From Celerinatantimonas sp046054195 (lineage in GTDB: Bacteria > Pseudomonadota > Gammaproteobacteria > Enterobacterales > Celerinatantimonadaceae): a stretch of DNA of 64,000 nt. The stretch spans positions 32,202 through 96,201 of the forward strand of contig NZ_JBEQCS010000018.1 in assembly GCF_046054195.1 (NCBI RefSeq), written 5' to 3'. Shown here in pieces: positions 8,913-17,059 of the stretch (positions are counted from its first letter, which is position 1; each line of letters begins with the position of its first letter). Made by a program: the position numbers and the translations under genes. The notes beneath the pieces were generated by a model. That model was not told where the DNA came from, did no database searches, and saw only the letters and a program-made list of their open reading frames with translations.

Positions 8913-9731
8913 TTACAGTTGATCTTCGAGTTGTTTGCTTCTGTCTATTGCGGCCTGCATAGCTTGCTTGACTGTATCACGCAGACCCGCATTTTCAAAA
9001 ACATTGACAGCTTCAGCTGTGGTACCGCCTTTGACTGCAACATTGGCACACATCTGTCCGAGCGACGTATCCATCTCTTGAGCTGCTAAGGTGGCGCTTC
9101 CCAAGGCTGTTTGAGTGACAATGGCTCGAGCCTGTTCAGCGCTAAAACCGAGCTGCTGTGCATATTGGCTCATGGCATCCATGAACAAGAAGAAATAAGC
9201 CGGTGCACTGCCTGCTGCTGCAATAATATGGTTAATGCCTTGTTCATTTTCAACCCAGATCACTTCGCCAACTGATTGCAGTGTTTGAGTCGCGATTTGT
9301 TTATGCTCGTCATTTGCTTGTGGATTGGCAAATAATGCGGTTAAACCCAGACCAACTTTAGCTGGAAGATTTGGCATTGCCCGAATCACTGCAACATCAC
9401 CCAACCATTTTTTTAGATGCGCACAGGTAATACCAGCTGCTAGCGAGATAAACAATTTATCTTGAATATCGCCTTCTTCTTTTAGCTGTTCACATAAGGT
9501 TTGCATTACTTGAGGTTTAACTGCCAGAACGACCACGTCGGCATTGGCAAGAGCTGTGAGACTATCTAGATAAGTATGAATTTGGTATTGCTCATGCAAT
9601 GCTTGAAGCTTGGGGGGATTATGATCACAGGCTCCAATAAACTGTGCATCCATACCTTGTTTGACCATTCCGCCGATCAAACTACTGGCCATATGGCCTG
9701 CTCCGATAAATACAATGCGTGGGGTACTCAT
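8913..9731 (-). CDS. proC: Pyrroline-5-carboxylate reductase
   Basis: A 272-residue cytoplasmic enzyme for the last step of proline synthesis (pyrroline-5-carboxylate to proline with NAD(P)H). The N-terminal Rossmann motif FIGAGHMASSLIGG (8-21) binds the nucleotide. VVVLAVKPQVM and VIRAMPNLPAKVGLG are family blocks, and the C-terminal dimerisation domain carries the signature VKGGTTAEAVNVFE near 233-246. Length is normal for the family (E. coli 269). It is the middle gene of yggS-proC-yggT, 27 bp after yggS. Confidence 0.97.
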   Translation of the reverse strand: MSTPRIVFIGAGHMASSLIGGMVKQGMDAQFIGACDHNPPKLQALHEQYQIHTYLDSLTALANADVVVLAVKPQVMQTLCEQLKEEGDIQDKLFISLAAGITCAHLKKWLGDVAVIRAMPNLPAKVGLGLTALFANPQANDEHKQIATQTLQSVGEVIWVENEQGINHIIAAAGSAPAYFFLFMDAMSQYAQQLGFSAEQARAIVTQTALGSATLAAQEMDTSLGQMCANVAVKGGTTAEAVNVFENAGLRDTVKQAMQAAIDRSKQLEDQL

Positions 9732-9758
9732 AGCTCTCCTGTTATTTTAGTTACTTTA

Positions 9759-10457
9759 TCAATGGTGTTGTTGAGTGTAATCCCGCTCACCAAAAATAGC
9801 GGTTCCTATCCGAACCAAGGTACTGCCATATTCAATGGCTTGTGGCATATCGCCAGTCATTCCCATCGATAGTGTGTCTAGTTCGGGGTAGTCATTTTTT
9901 AAATGATTAAATGCTTGTTGCATTAGCGGAAATTCTTCTTGGGCTTTGCCTCTGGTGCCAATGGTCATCAGCCCTCTGAATTTTAGATTAGGCAATTGTG
10001 AAACAAGTTCTGCTAAAGCACTTAATTGGTTTAAATCAATGCCTGATTTACTTTCTTCATGGCTGATATTCACCTGAATACAGACATTTAAAGCTTTTTG
10101 ATGTGATGGGCGCTGGTCGTTTAAACGCTGCGCTATTTTGGCTCTGTCAACGGTTTGCACCCAGTCAAAATTCTCTGCCACTAGACGTGTTTTATTTGAC
10201 TGTAATGGGCCAATAAAATGCCATTCCAGAGGCTCTTGACACCAGTGTGACTCAGCTGCTGCTTGAATTTTATCTACAGCTTCTTGAACGTAATTTTCGC
10301 CAAAGCAGCGCTGTCCGGCATGATATGCTTGCTCAACGGCACTTAACGGCTTGGTTTTGCTTACGGCTAGCAATTTTACTTGGCCTTGACGATGATAACG
10401 CTGTTCAGATTCTGCAATTTGGCTGCGAATAGATTGTATTTGCTGTTCGATACTCAT
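9759..10457 (-). CDS. yggS: PLP homeostasis protein YggS (PROSC family)
   Basis: A 232-residue pyridoxal-phosphate-binding protein with the fold of the alanine racemase N-terminal domain. It has no known enzymatic activity; the family keeps free PLP and amino-acid pools in balance. The PLP lysine lies in LLAVSKTKP near residue 35. FGENYVQEAVDK, WHFIGPLQSNK and the phosphate-binding SMGMTGDMPQAIEYGSTLVRIG near the C-terminus are all present. It is the first gene of the operon with proC and yggT. The 229-bp gap to divergent yaaA must hold both promoters. Confidence 0.95.
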   Translation of the reverse strand: MSIEQQIQSIRSQIAESEQRYHRQGQVKLLAVSKTKPLSAVEQAYHAGQRCFGENYVQEAVDKIQAAAESHWCQEPLEWHFIGPLQSNKTRLVAENFDWVQTVDRAKIAQRLNDQRPSHQKALNVCIQVNISHEESKSGIDLNQLSALAELVSQLPNLKFRGLMTIGTRGKAQEEFPLMQQAFNHLKNDYPELDTLSMGMTGDMPQAIEYGSTLVRIGTAIFGERDYTQQHH

Positions 10458-10686
10458 GGTTTTACTACTTTAAATGAAAGGTAAAAGCATATGCTCTGAG
10501 TTAGTGTAAAGCATAAACTTTGATAACTACACCATTTTAACCATGGCATTTAGTTTGTGTATATTCGAGGCGCTTTAGTCAATGATTGATTGTTAACGCA
10601 TTTGATATTGATATGAGCCATTGATTAGACGCGCTTAAGATTGCCCGGTAAACTCCACAAATAAGATTATCGTGAAGGACTCAAAC

Positions 10687-11457
10687 ATGTTAGCAGTGAT
10701 TTCTCCGGCTAAAAGCTTAGATTTTCAAACGCCTGCGCCAAAGCGTGACTATACCCAGCCGCTATTGCTTGAACATAGCCAAGTCTTAGCAAACAGAGCT
10801 AAACAACTGACTCCGGCGCAAATTGCCTCGTTGATGAAAATCAGCGATAAGCTCGCAGGTCTTAATGCGGCGCGCTTTACGCAGTGGCAGACACCATTTG
10901 CACAGCCGCAGGCAAAGGCATCCATTTATGCTTTCACAGGTGATGTTTATACCGGATTAGATGCGCTCTCGCTTGATGAGTCTGGCACACAATGGGTGAA
11001 TGAACACTTACGAATTTTATCGGGGTTATATGGAATACTTCGGCCATTTGATCTGATGATGCCGTATCGGCTTGAAATGGGGATTAAACTTGATAACCCT
11101 CGCGGCAAAGATTTGTATGCATTTTGGGGCAATATCATTACTGATCTCTTAAATGAGACGATTACCGAGCAAAAGGCTGAATACCTCATCAATCTAGCTT
11201 CGAATGAATATTTTAAATCGGTTCGGGTTGAGAATTTGACAGTTCCTGTCATTAGCCCCATTTTTAAAGATTTTAAAAATGGTCAGTATAAGATTATCAG
11301 TTTTTATGCTAAAAAAGCTCGCGGTATGATGGTGCGTTATATGGCTGAAAACCAAGTTAAAACCCCTGCTGAACTGCTGAAATTTGACGTCGATGGGTAT
11401 CAGTATTGCGCTGATGAATCAACCGAGTTGAAACCAGTATTTAAACGCCACCTATAA
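10687..11457 (+). CDS. yaaA: Peroxide stress protein YaaA (DUF328)
   Basis: A 256-residue cytoplasmic protein of the YaaA family, which in E. coli limits free intracellular iron and DNA damage during hydrogen peroxide stress and binds DNA. The N-terminus MLAVISPAKSLDFQTP and the later block FAKxxRGxMVR-like (FYAKKARGMMVRYM, about 209-222) identify it. I chose the ATG at 10687 over an in-frame GTG at 10672 because GAAGGA (10674-10679) sits 7 nt before it and the family begins MLxxISPAK. A hairpin terminator follows. In E. coli the gene is OxyR-controlled; I could not see a convincing OxyR site here. Confidence 0.94.
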   Translation: MLAVISPAKSLDFQTPAPKRDYTQPLLLEHSQVLANRAKQLTPAQIASLMKISDKLAGLNAARFTQWQTPFAQPQAKASIYAFTGDVYTGLDALSLDESGTQWVNEHLRILSGLYGILRPFDLMMPYRLEMGIKLDNPRGKDLYAFWGNIITDLLNETITEQKAEYLINLASNEYFKSVRVENLTVPVISPIFKDFKNGQYKIISFYAKKARGMMVRYMAENQVKTPAELLKFDVDGYQYCADESTELKPVFKRHL

Positions 11458-11478
11458 CCATTTAATGAATCATATAAT

Positions 11479-11499
11479 GGGCCAAATGGCCCTTTGTAT
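11479..11499 (+). terminator. Short hairpin terminator after yaaA
   Basis: GGGCCA (11479-11484) pairs with TGGCCC (11487-11492) across a two-base gap, so at least the innermost pair must open to form a loop. TTTGTAT follows. It lies between convergent yaaA and cfa. The stem is short, so strength is uncertain. Confidence 0.5.
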
Positions 11500-11518
11500 A
11501 AAAAACGATGTCGCTATT

Positions 11519-12715
11519 TTATTTGTAGATGTAGTCACGGGTTAGCGGTAAAACATAACGACCTGCTTTGGTCGCGACTACTTGATGAATGCTAACCCAG
11601 TTCTGGTGAAATGCATAGGCGCAACCTGCCAGATAAATCCGCCAGATCCGAAAGTGTTTTTCATCAACCATTTTTTGTAGTTTTTCACTTTTCGCTTCAA
11701 AACGCTCAGCCCAATGCTCCAGCGTCATAGCATAGTGACGACGCAGGTTTTCAATATCGGTGCTTTCAAGGCCTGCTCGAGACATCTCCTGAAGGACCAA
11801 CCCGATGTGGGGAAGTTCTCCGTTGGGAAAAACGTATTTGTCGATAAATTCGCCGCCGCCGGCTGGTGCACCACTAGATGCCGGATCTGATGAGGTGATC
11901 CCATGGTTCATAATAATGCCATCATCGGCTAGCAGTGAATTCAGCTTAGCAAAATACTCGTGCAAATTTTTAAGCCCCACATGTTCGAACATGCCAACAC
12001 TGGTAATGCGATCAAACTGGCCTGTAACATCTCGGTAGTCTTGAAAGCGTACTTCACAGCAATCATCAAGCCCTAAATTTTTTATGCGTCGTTTGGCTTC
12101 TTCATATTGTTGTTCTGAAATTGTGACACCAACTGCCTTTGCTCCGTATTTTTGGGCCGCGCGAATAATTAACGCCCCCCAACCACATCCGACATCTAGG
12201 AGTGTTTGTCCAGGCTGTAGGCGTATTTTGTTAAGAATGTGGTCTATTTTTTGTTCTTGAGCTTTATCAAGACTGTCATCAAGCGAGTGAAAATACCCGC
12301 AAGAATAAACCATGTCTTTATCGAGCCATTCACGATAGAACTCATTTGAAACATCGTAGTGATAAGATATGGACTTGGCATCGACTTTTTTAGAATGGTG
12401 ATATCGTTTCGATTTTGTGGCGATGGGTTGGTCATCATGGGATGTTTGCACAAGAGCGGTTGCAATTTCGATAATGTCTTGAACTTTGCCGTTAATCTGC
12501 AGTTTCCCTTCAACATAAGCCTCGCCAAGACCATCTAACGAAGGGTGAATTAAATAACGTAATGCTGCAACAGATGGCACATCAACGACAATTTTTGGGG
12601 TTTTAGCAAGGTCGATTTCCTTGCCATTCCAAAGATGAATTTGCAGAGGTAATTCGCGCTTGGATACTATCTGTGTGACAAATTCATCTAGTTTTCGTTC
12701 CCAAAACATGGCCAA
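11519..12715 (-). CDS. cfa: Cyclopropane-fatty-acyl-phospholipid synthase family methyltransferase
   Basis: A 398-residue SAM-dependent enzyme that adds a methylene bridge across double bonds of membrane phospholipid acyl chains. After an N-terminal lipid-binding region (1-130), motif I LLDVGCGWGALIIRAA lies near 172-187. The catalytic-domain blocks MFEHVGLKNL, HGITSS, FIDKYVFPNGELPHI and the C-terminal IYLAGCAYAF follow in the order found in CFA synthases. Length is close to E. coli Cfa (382). A good ribosome site (GGAGG) lies before the ATG. The 658 bp upstream are gene-free, so the gene has room for its own regulated promoter. Related fatty-acid methyltransferases share this fold, so the exact product is inferred. 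Confidence 0.87.
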   Translation of the reverse strand: MAMFWERKLDEFVTQIVSKRELPLQIHLWNGKEIDLAKTPKIVVDVPSVAALRYLIHPSLDGLGEAYVEGKLQINGKVQDIIEIATALVQTSHDDQPIATKSKRYHHSKKVDAKSISYHYDVSNEFYREWLDKDMVYSCGYFHSLDDSLDKAQEQKIDHILNKIRLQPGQTLLDVGCGWGALIIRAAQKYGAKAVGVTISEQQYEEAKRRIKNLGLDDCCEVRFQDYRDVTGQFDRITSVGMFEHVGLKNLHEYFAKLNSLLADDGIIMNHGITSSDPASSGAPAGGGEFIDKYVFPNGELPHIGLVLQEMSRAGLESTDIENLRRHYAMTLEHWAERFEAKSEKLQKMVDEKHFRIWRIYLAGCAYAFHQNWVSIHQVVATKAGRYVLPLTRDYIYK

Positions 12716-13373
12716 CCTCCTTACATGAATATCGTCTCATTGCCCCAAAGGCGCTGCGCTGGTCTTACATAAGTCATTTTTAACTGATTGATTAGCACTT
12801 ATTCTACATGAAGCGAAAGTCGGTTCGATTGTATCTCTCATGTAAATTGACTGATATCACATTAAAAATATCTACCTACGTTGAGAGTTTTGTTGTTCTA
12901 ATTGGCGAGGTTAAGACGCTTTTGGATGAGGTAGAGCCAAATTAGACAAAATGGTGACGTACAAATTTATTTTGAATCGATTAAGTTCTCAAGTGTGTTT
13001 TAAGTTCGGCCTTGAAGAACCTATTCTCATACTCTTGTGTTTAATAATTCATCAATACTTAATTAATTCTTACGATTTTTCATGCTTACCTATGTTTTGT
13101 CCTGCCATCTACCAATAAATTCACATAAAATATGGACGAATATCATGACATTGAGATATTTTTATTTTGCTCAAATAAAAGTGGATTATTTCGCCTATTG
13201 TCTATTGATGGGCTATTCTTTTATTCGGACAAATCAAAGCATTATCAATTTTTCGATGATGGTCCTTCCTTATAGTGCTCTTGTGCTGACAGGGAGTTGA
13301 GCCTATTTGGGACTAATATTTTACAACTGAAGATGTTAGTTGTGTGCCTATAGCTTGCTGATAAGAAATATAA
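12716..13373 (+). other. 658-bp AT-rich intergenic stretch, no convincing gene
   Basis: This gap separates divergent cfa and the O-antigen ligase-like gene. The only open frame of note (13082-13300, 72 codons) has no ribosome site, starts inside AT-rich DNA and encodes a peptide resembling no family I know. I see no tRNA, clear terminator or long repeat. It must contain the two divergent promoters, but no -35/-10 pair stands out enough to name. Confidence 0.5.
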
Positions 13374-14657
13374 ATGATTACTTCAACTGGTTATATTATG
13401 AACATGTTCGAATTTAAATCCAAACTAGTTGCATATTGGTCTTCGACAGGGATTTTTTTAATTTTCGCAATGGCATTAACAATAAGAAGTGGTTATAGCT
13501 ACGGTGCCACATTATTGTTGTTGGGGTCTTTAACCATGCTGGCGTTTAACGCCCGCGGTACTTGGGGCTTGCTTGATAAGTCCGATAAATATCTTTTGGC
13601 AACATTTGTTATTTATGGCTTGAGCTTTATCTTATTTCGCTTTGTGCATGTAGTGGAAGCGACGGGCTTTGATAAACCTTCACGGTTTGTCATCGGTGTT
13701 TTGCTCTATCTATTTTTACGACGCTATCCATTTAAGCTTAGTTGGCTTTGGTATGGTTTTGCTATCGGTGCGATAGCTGGTGTTGCCATTGGGGGCTATG
13801 AGCGATTTTTAGAGGGATTTTATCGAGCCAAATCGAATATGCATCCGATTATGTTCGGTGATATCGCAATGCTGTTGGGTCTCTTAAGCTTAACCGGGAT
13901 TTTGTATTTTAAAGCGCTTAAACAATATCGTAGCGTCGTACTTATGGCTTTAGGTGGGCTTAGCGGTATTTTTGCGTCCATTTTATCAGGTTCTCGTGGT
14001 GGTTGGATTGCGTTGCCGATGGCAATTATCTATATCTTTTGGCAAGGTCGGGAGTTGATTGGTAAAAAACGTGTCAAAATGATTTTTGCCGGGTTTGTAT
14101 TGCTTGCTATTGCCGTTGGTTGTGTTCCTCAGTTAGGGGTTAGCCAGCGCATTGAAGAAGCAGCTTCCAATATTCAAAATTATGTGAGTGGGCACAATGA
14201 AAATACCTCTGTCGGTATGCGTTTTCAGATGTGGAAAGCGGCCCTTTATATGTTTCGGGAGCATCCAGTGTTGGGCGTTGGAAAATATGATCTTCGCCAA
14301 TACAAACAGCAGTTGGCCGATAGAGGCATCATTAACCAAGAGGTTGTACCTTTTGGACACGCGCATAATGAATATCTGACTAATCTAAGCGAGTACGGGG
14401 CCGTTGGTTTTATTCTTTTATTGTTTGTGTATCTCGTCCCGATGCGATCCTTTGCGCTTAAAGTGATTCGTTATCGAAATAATTGGCAGTTAAAGAGCCT
14501 TGCGATGGCTGGTGTTTTAGTGCCGGTTAGTTTTATGGATTTTGCCCTAACTCAGTCAATGTTTTCACATAACTCTGGGGTTATGATTTACATCCTGGCT
14601 ATTCTCATCATCTGGGCAGCCATTCGTAATCAAGAAGTCTCACCCGTTAAGGAATAA
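13374..14657 (+). CDS. O-antigen ligase-like (Wzy_C family) polytopic membrane protein
   Basis: A 427-residue inner-membrane protein with about 10-12 hydrophobic segments and one large periplasmic loop. The Wzy_C signature covers roughly 270-355: RFQMWKAALYMFREHPVLGVG followed by GHAHNEYLTNLSEYGAVGF. The conserved H and N of the HN-E-L pattern are at about 326-327. Members ligate undecaprenol-linked O-antigen to lipid A-core (WaaL), polymerise polysaccharide (Wzy) or glycosylate pilins (PglL), and sequence alone does not separate these roles. The start is uncertain: ATG at 13374, 13398 or 13404. No other polysaccharide gene is nearby except gmhB far to the right, so this is an orphan. It is 2 bp from the next gene and probably co-transcribed with it. 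Confidence 0.82.
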   Translation: MITSTGYIMNMFEFKSKLVAYWSSTGIFLIFAMALTIRSGYSYGATLLLLGSLTMLAFNARGTWGLLDKSDKYLLATFVIYGLSFILFRFVHVVEATGFDKPSRFVIGVLLYLFLRRYPFKLSWLWYGFAIGAIAGVAIGGYERFLEGFYRAKSNMHPIMFGDIAMLLGLLSLTGILYFKALKQYRSVVLMALGGLSGIFASILSGSRGGWIALPMAIIYIFWQGRELIGKKRVKMIFAGFVLLAIAVGCVPQLGVSQRIEEAASNIQNYVSGHNENTSVGMRFQMWKAALYMFREHPVLGVGKYDLRQYKQQLADRGIINQEVVPFGHAHNEYLTNLSEYGAVGFILLLFVYLVPMRSFALKVIRYRNNWQLKSLAMAGVLVPVSFMDFALTQSMFSHNSGVMIYILAILIIWAAIRNQEVSPVKE

Positions 14658-14659
14658 TT

Positions 14660-15127
14660 ATGTTACAAGGTCAGCTGAGCGAAGCTGCTCTTATTGAGCC
14701 TATCGCACCTACTCTTGGAAAAATACTAAAATCATTACTGGTTTCTTTGAATGCTGAAGCACCTGTTGGACGTCATGAAATCGAAGGGGATAAACTCTTT
14801 TATACTGTATCTGAGGATACTACTCAGCTACTCGATGAGCGTCGCAGTGAGTGCCATCAAAATTATCTCGATATCCAAGTCGTCTTATCGGGTGAAGAAA
14901 GCTATGGCTATTCGTTAGAGCCAATGGCCAAAATCACTGAAGATCTGTTCGGTAAATGTGATTTAGGATTCGGTGAGCCTCGTAGTGAACGGTTTGTTAC
15001 ATTGCACAGTGGTGAGTTCATTGTTTTTGCACCGAACTGCCCTCATCGGCCTTTAGTGGCGGTTGATGGTAAACCAGCTCAAGTGAAAAAAGCAGTGATT
15101 AAAGTGCATCGTTCACTGTTAGGTTAG
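14660..15127 (+). CDS. YhcH/YjgK/YiaL family protein (DUF386)
   Basis: A 155-residue cupin-like protein. Family blocks are GRHEIEGDKLFYTV (about 36-49), ERRSECHQNYLDIQVVLSGEE (60-80) and FAPNCPHRPLVAV (120-132), whose histidines and glutamates likely bind a metal. Relatives include the EbgC subunit and YhcH, linked to sialic-acid or other sugar metabolism; the reaction for this member is unknown. AAGGAA precedes the ATG. It starts 2 bp after the ligase-like gene, suggesting translational coupling and perhaps a shared link to surface sugars. Confidence 0.87.
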   Translation: MLQGQLSEAALIEPIAPTLGKILKSLLVSLNAEAPVGRHEIEGDKLFYTVSEDTTQLLDERRSECHQNYLDIQVVLSGEESYGYSLEPMAKITEDLFGKCDLGFGEPRSERFVTLHSGEFIVFAPNCPHRPLVAVDGKPAQVKKAVIKVHRSLLG

Positions 15128-15234
15128 TTTTTATGAGTAGCCAGATCTTTTAGATTATCGTCTTTATTTTTTATTGAGTATTGACGGTAGTGCCGGAGAT
15201 CTGGTCTTAGTTTTGCTAATAGCCGACTGTGGTT

Positions 15235-15429
15235 AAAAAAAAGGCTAAGCAAAAGATGCTTAGCCAAGAAGCGATTTGACAGACAAGTCAAATGTACAGG
15301 AGGTAAGTCGGCAAAGAACCGACTAATGCAAACACAACATCGCAACCAAATGACCACTATAAATGGTTGGACTTACATGTGTAGCAGATGGAGCTCTGCT
15401 ACATTTGGAAGCCCCCGTTTGGTGCAAGT
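15235..15429 (-). ncRNA. gcvB: Small regulatory RNA GcvB
   Basis: An RNA of about 195 nt read leftwards, divergent from gcvA as in E. coli. On the minus strand it shows a 5' hairpin (15380-15403, 9-bp stem), then the G/U-rich R1 seed region GGTTGCGATGTTGTGTTTGC (15347-15328), which in E. coli pairs with many amino-acid transporter and peptide-permease mRNAs. A hairpin AGTCGG/CCGACT (15324-15306) follows, then the conserved CTTACCTCCTGTACATTTGA block (starting about 15307), a TTTGAC/GTCAAA hairpin (15275-15292) and a terminator stem GGCTAAGCA/TGCTTAGCC (15243-15265) ending in eight U residues (15242-15235). It should need Hfq. The 5' end is placed from the promoter and could shift by several bases. 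Confidence 0.92.
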
Positions 15430-15431
15430 GC

Positions 15432-15460
15432 ACTATATTGGTTTACTGGATTGGCGGCAA
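15432..15460 (-). promoter_or_regulatory. gcvB promoter
   Basis: On the minus strand TTGCCG (-35, 15460-15455) and TATAGT (-10, 15437-15432) are 17 bp apart, just upstream of the GcvB 5' end. The -35 region overlaps the gcvA promoter, as expected for a GcvA-controlled divergent pair. Confidence 0.72.
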
Positions 15461-15475
15461 TAGATAAATTATAAT
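15447..15475 (+). promoter_or_regulatory. Probable gcvA promoter
   Basis: A consensus TATAAT at 15470-15475 with a weak -35 (TGGATT, 15447-15452) 17 bp upstream reads towards gcvA. It overlaps the gcvB promoter, which would let GcvA binding here control both its own gene and gcvB. Confidence 0.55.
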
Positions 15476-15516
15476 CCACTGAGATTAGAAAATTTTATCC
15501 GTTAACAGGTTGTTAA

Positions 15517-16431
15517 ATGGCTCGTCGTTTACCCCCACTAAATGCGCTGAAAGCCTTCGAAGCTGCAGCAAGGCACTTGAGTTTTACACGTGCAGCAGAA
15601 GAGCTGTTTGTGACTCAGGCAGCAGTGAGTCATCAGATCAAAGGACTCGAAGAGTATTTAGGTCTTAAATTATTTCGTCGTAAAAACCGTTCATTGCTCT
15701 TAACTGAAGAGGGGCAAAGTTATTTCTTAGATATTAAAGATATTTTTATTTCTTTGAGTGAGGCAACCGATCGGTTATTAGCCCGCGGTGAAAAGGGGGC
15801 TATTTCTGTTAGTCTGCAGCCAAGCTTTGCTATTCAGTGGCTAGTGCCAAGATTGTCGCAGTTTAGTCAGTTGCATCCCGATATCGATGTGCGAATTAAA
15901 GCACTTGATATGAATGAAGGTTCCTTAACCGATGATGTGGATGTGGCGGTCTATTATGGCCGTGGTAACTGGAGCGGTTTACGAGCCGATAAGTTGCACA
16001 CAGAGTATCTTATTCCTGTCTGTTCACCGCTGTTGCTTAATGGTGATAAACCGTTAAATAAACCTGAAGATCTGCGTTATCACACGCTTTTGCATGATTC
16101 ATCACGGCGTGACTGGAAAGCCTGGTTTAAACAGGTAGGCGTGAAAGTAGATGTCAATCAAGGGCCTATTTTTTCCCATTCAACCATGGTTTTGCAGGCC
16201 GCCATTTATGGTCAAGGTGTTGCCTTGGGCCATTCTGTACTTGCTAAGCCAGAAATTGAAGCGGGGCGATTAGTCTGCCCATTTGAGCAGGTACTGATGA
16301 GCCAGAATGCTTATTATTTGGTTTGCCATCCATCGCAGGCTGAACAAGGTAAAATCGTAGCTTTTCGTGAATGGATGATCAATCTCGTTAAAGAAGAGCA
16401 GCGTGAATTTGGAGCTGATGTCGTTGAGTAG
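15517..16431 (+). CDS. gcvA: LysR-type regulator GcvA of the glycine cleavage system
   Basis: A 304-residue LysR-family DNA-binding regulator. The N-terminus RRLPPLNALKAFEAAARHLS and the HTH FTRAAEELFVTQAAVSHQIK (about 25-44) are almost identical to E. coli GcvA. The effector-binding domain covers about 95-295. In E. coli GcvA activates gcvTHP with glycine, represses it with purines through GcvR, and drives gcvB. The divergent gcvB here strongly supports the assignment. The downstream hydrolase gene starts inside its 3' end, so the two are likely co-transcribed. Confidence 0.96.
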   Translation: MARRLPPLNALKAFEAAARHLSFTRAAEELFVTQAAVSHQIKGLEEYLGLKLFRRKNRSLLLTEEGQSYFLDIKDIFISLSEATDRLLARGEKGAISVSLQPSFAIQWLVPRLSQFSQLHPDIDVRIKALDMNEGSLTDDVDVAVYYGRGNWSGLRADKLHTEYLIPVCSPLLLNGDKPLNKPEDLRYHTLLHDSSRRDWKAWFKQVGVKVDVNQGPIFSHSTMVLQAAIYGQGVALGHSVLAKPEIEAGRLVCPFEQVLMSQNAYYLVCHPSQAEQGKIVAFREWMINLVKEEQREFGADVVE

Positions 16432-17059
16432 TCCAGTAACTCTATTACAAGGACCAAAAGATGCTCCGTTGCTCGTGTTAGCGCATGGTGCTGGCGCTGG
16501 TATGGAGCATGAGTTTTTCCAACAATTAGTGCCATTACTGACTGATGAAATTGCCGTTCTTCGCTTTAATTTCCCTTATATGCAGCGTATGCTTGCCGAG
16601 CAAAAACGTCTCCCTCCAGATCGCTTGGATACGCTGATTGAATCTTTTAATCAAGCGATCCCAACCACATGGCAAGGTCCGATTTTTATCGGCGGTAAAT
16701 CAATGGGGGGAAGAGTTGCGACTCATGTTGCATTAGCAAATACAAGATTATCGGGTGTGATTGTGTTGGGATTTCCATTTCATCCCCCGGGAAAACCAGA
16801 GCGCAACAAAGGTGAGCATTTAGCTCAACTATCAACGCCGTTATTGATAGCGCAAGGTGAGCGCGATCCATTTGGAAATTGCTCTGAAATCACGTCTCAA
16901 ATGTTGCCCAAACAGGCCCAGTTATTTTGGGTTAATGACGGTGAACATAGCTTTAAGCCACGTAAGAAAAGTGGTTTGAGCTGGCAAGATAATTTACAAA
17001 GCGTTGCATTACAAATCAAAGGTTTTATTCAATGTCATATTCATTCCCTTGGCGACTAG
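16418..17059 (+). CDS. Alpha/beta-fold hydrolase (KANL3/Tex30-like)
   Basis: A 213-residue cytoplasmic serine hydrolase of unknown substrate. The nucleophile elbow GGKSMGG (S95), acid GERDPFG (D150) and base DGEHSF (H177) form a complete triad. LAHGAGAGMEH near the N-terminus supplies the oxyanion loop. This pattern fits the small 'alpha/beta family hydrolase' group related to KANL3/Tex30. The start is uncertain: ATG at 16418 is given, but GTG at 16403 and TTG at 16424 are in frame. It overlaps the end of gcvA and, at its own 3' end, the DUF423 gene by 28 bp, so translation is probably coupled along gcvA-hydrolase-DUF423-rlmM. Confidence 0.83.
   Translation: MSLSSPVTLLQGPKDAPLLVLAHGAGAGMEHEFFQQLVPLLTDEIAVLRFNFPYMQRMLAEQKRLPPDRLDTLIESFNQAIPTTWQGPIFIGGKSMGGRVATHVALANTRLSGVIVLGFPFHPPGKPERNKGEHLAQLSTPLLIAQGERDPFGNCSEITSQMLPKQAQLFWVNDGEHSFKPRKKSGLSWQDNLQSVALQIKGFIQCHIHSLGD

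Noticed and set aside
13082..13300. 72-codon open frame in the gap before the O-antigen ligase-like gene
   Set aside because: No ribosome site, odd composition, no family resemblance; chance frame in AT-rich DNA.
15124..15357. 77-codon frame on the minus strand after the YhcH gene
   Set aside because: It lies across the GcvB RNA and its terminator; the conservation there is that of the RNA.
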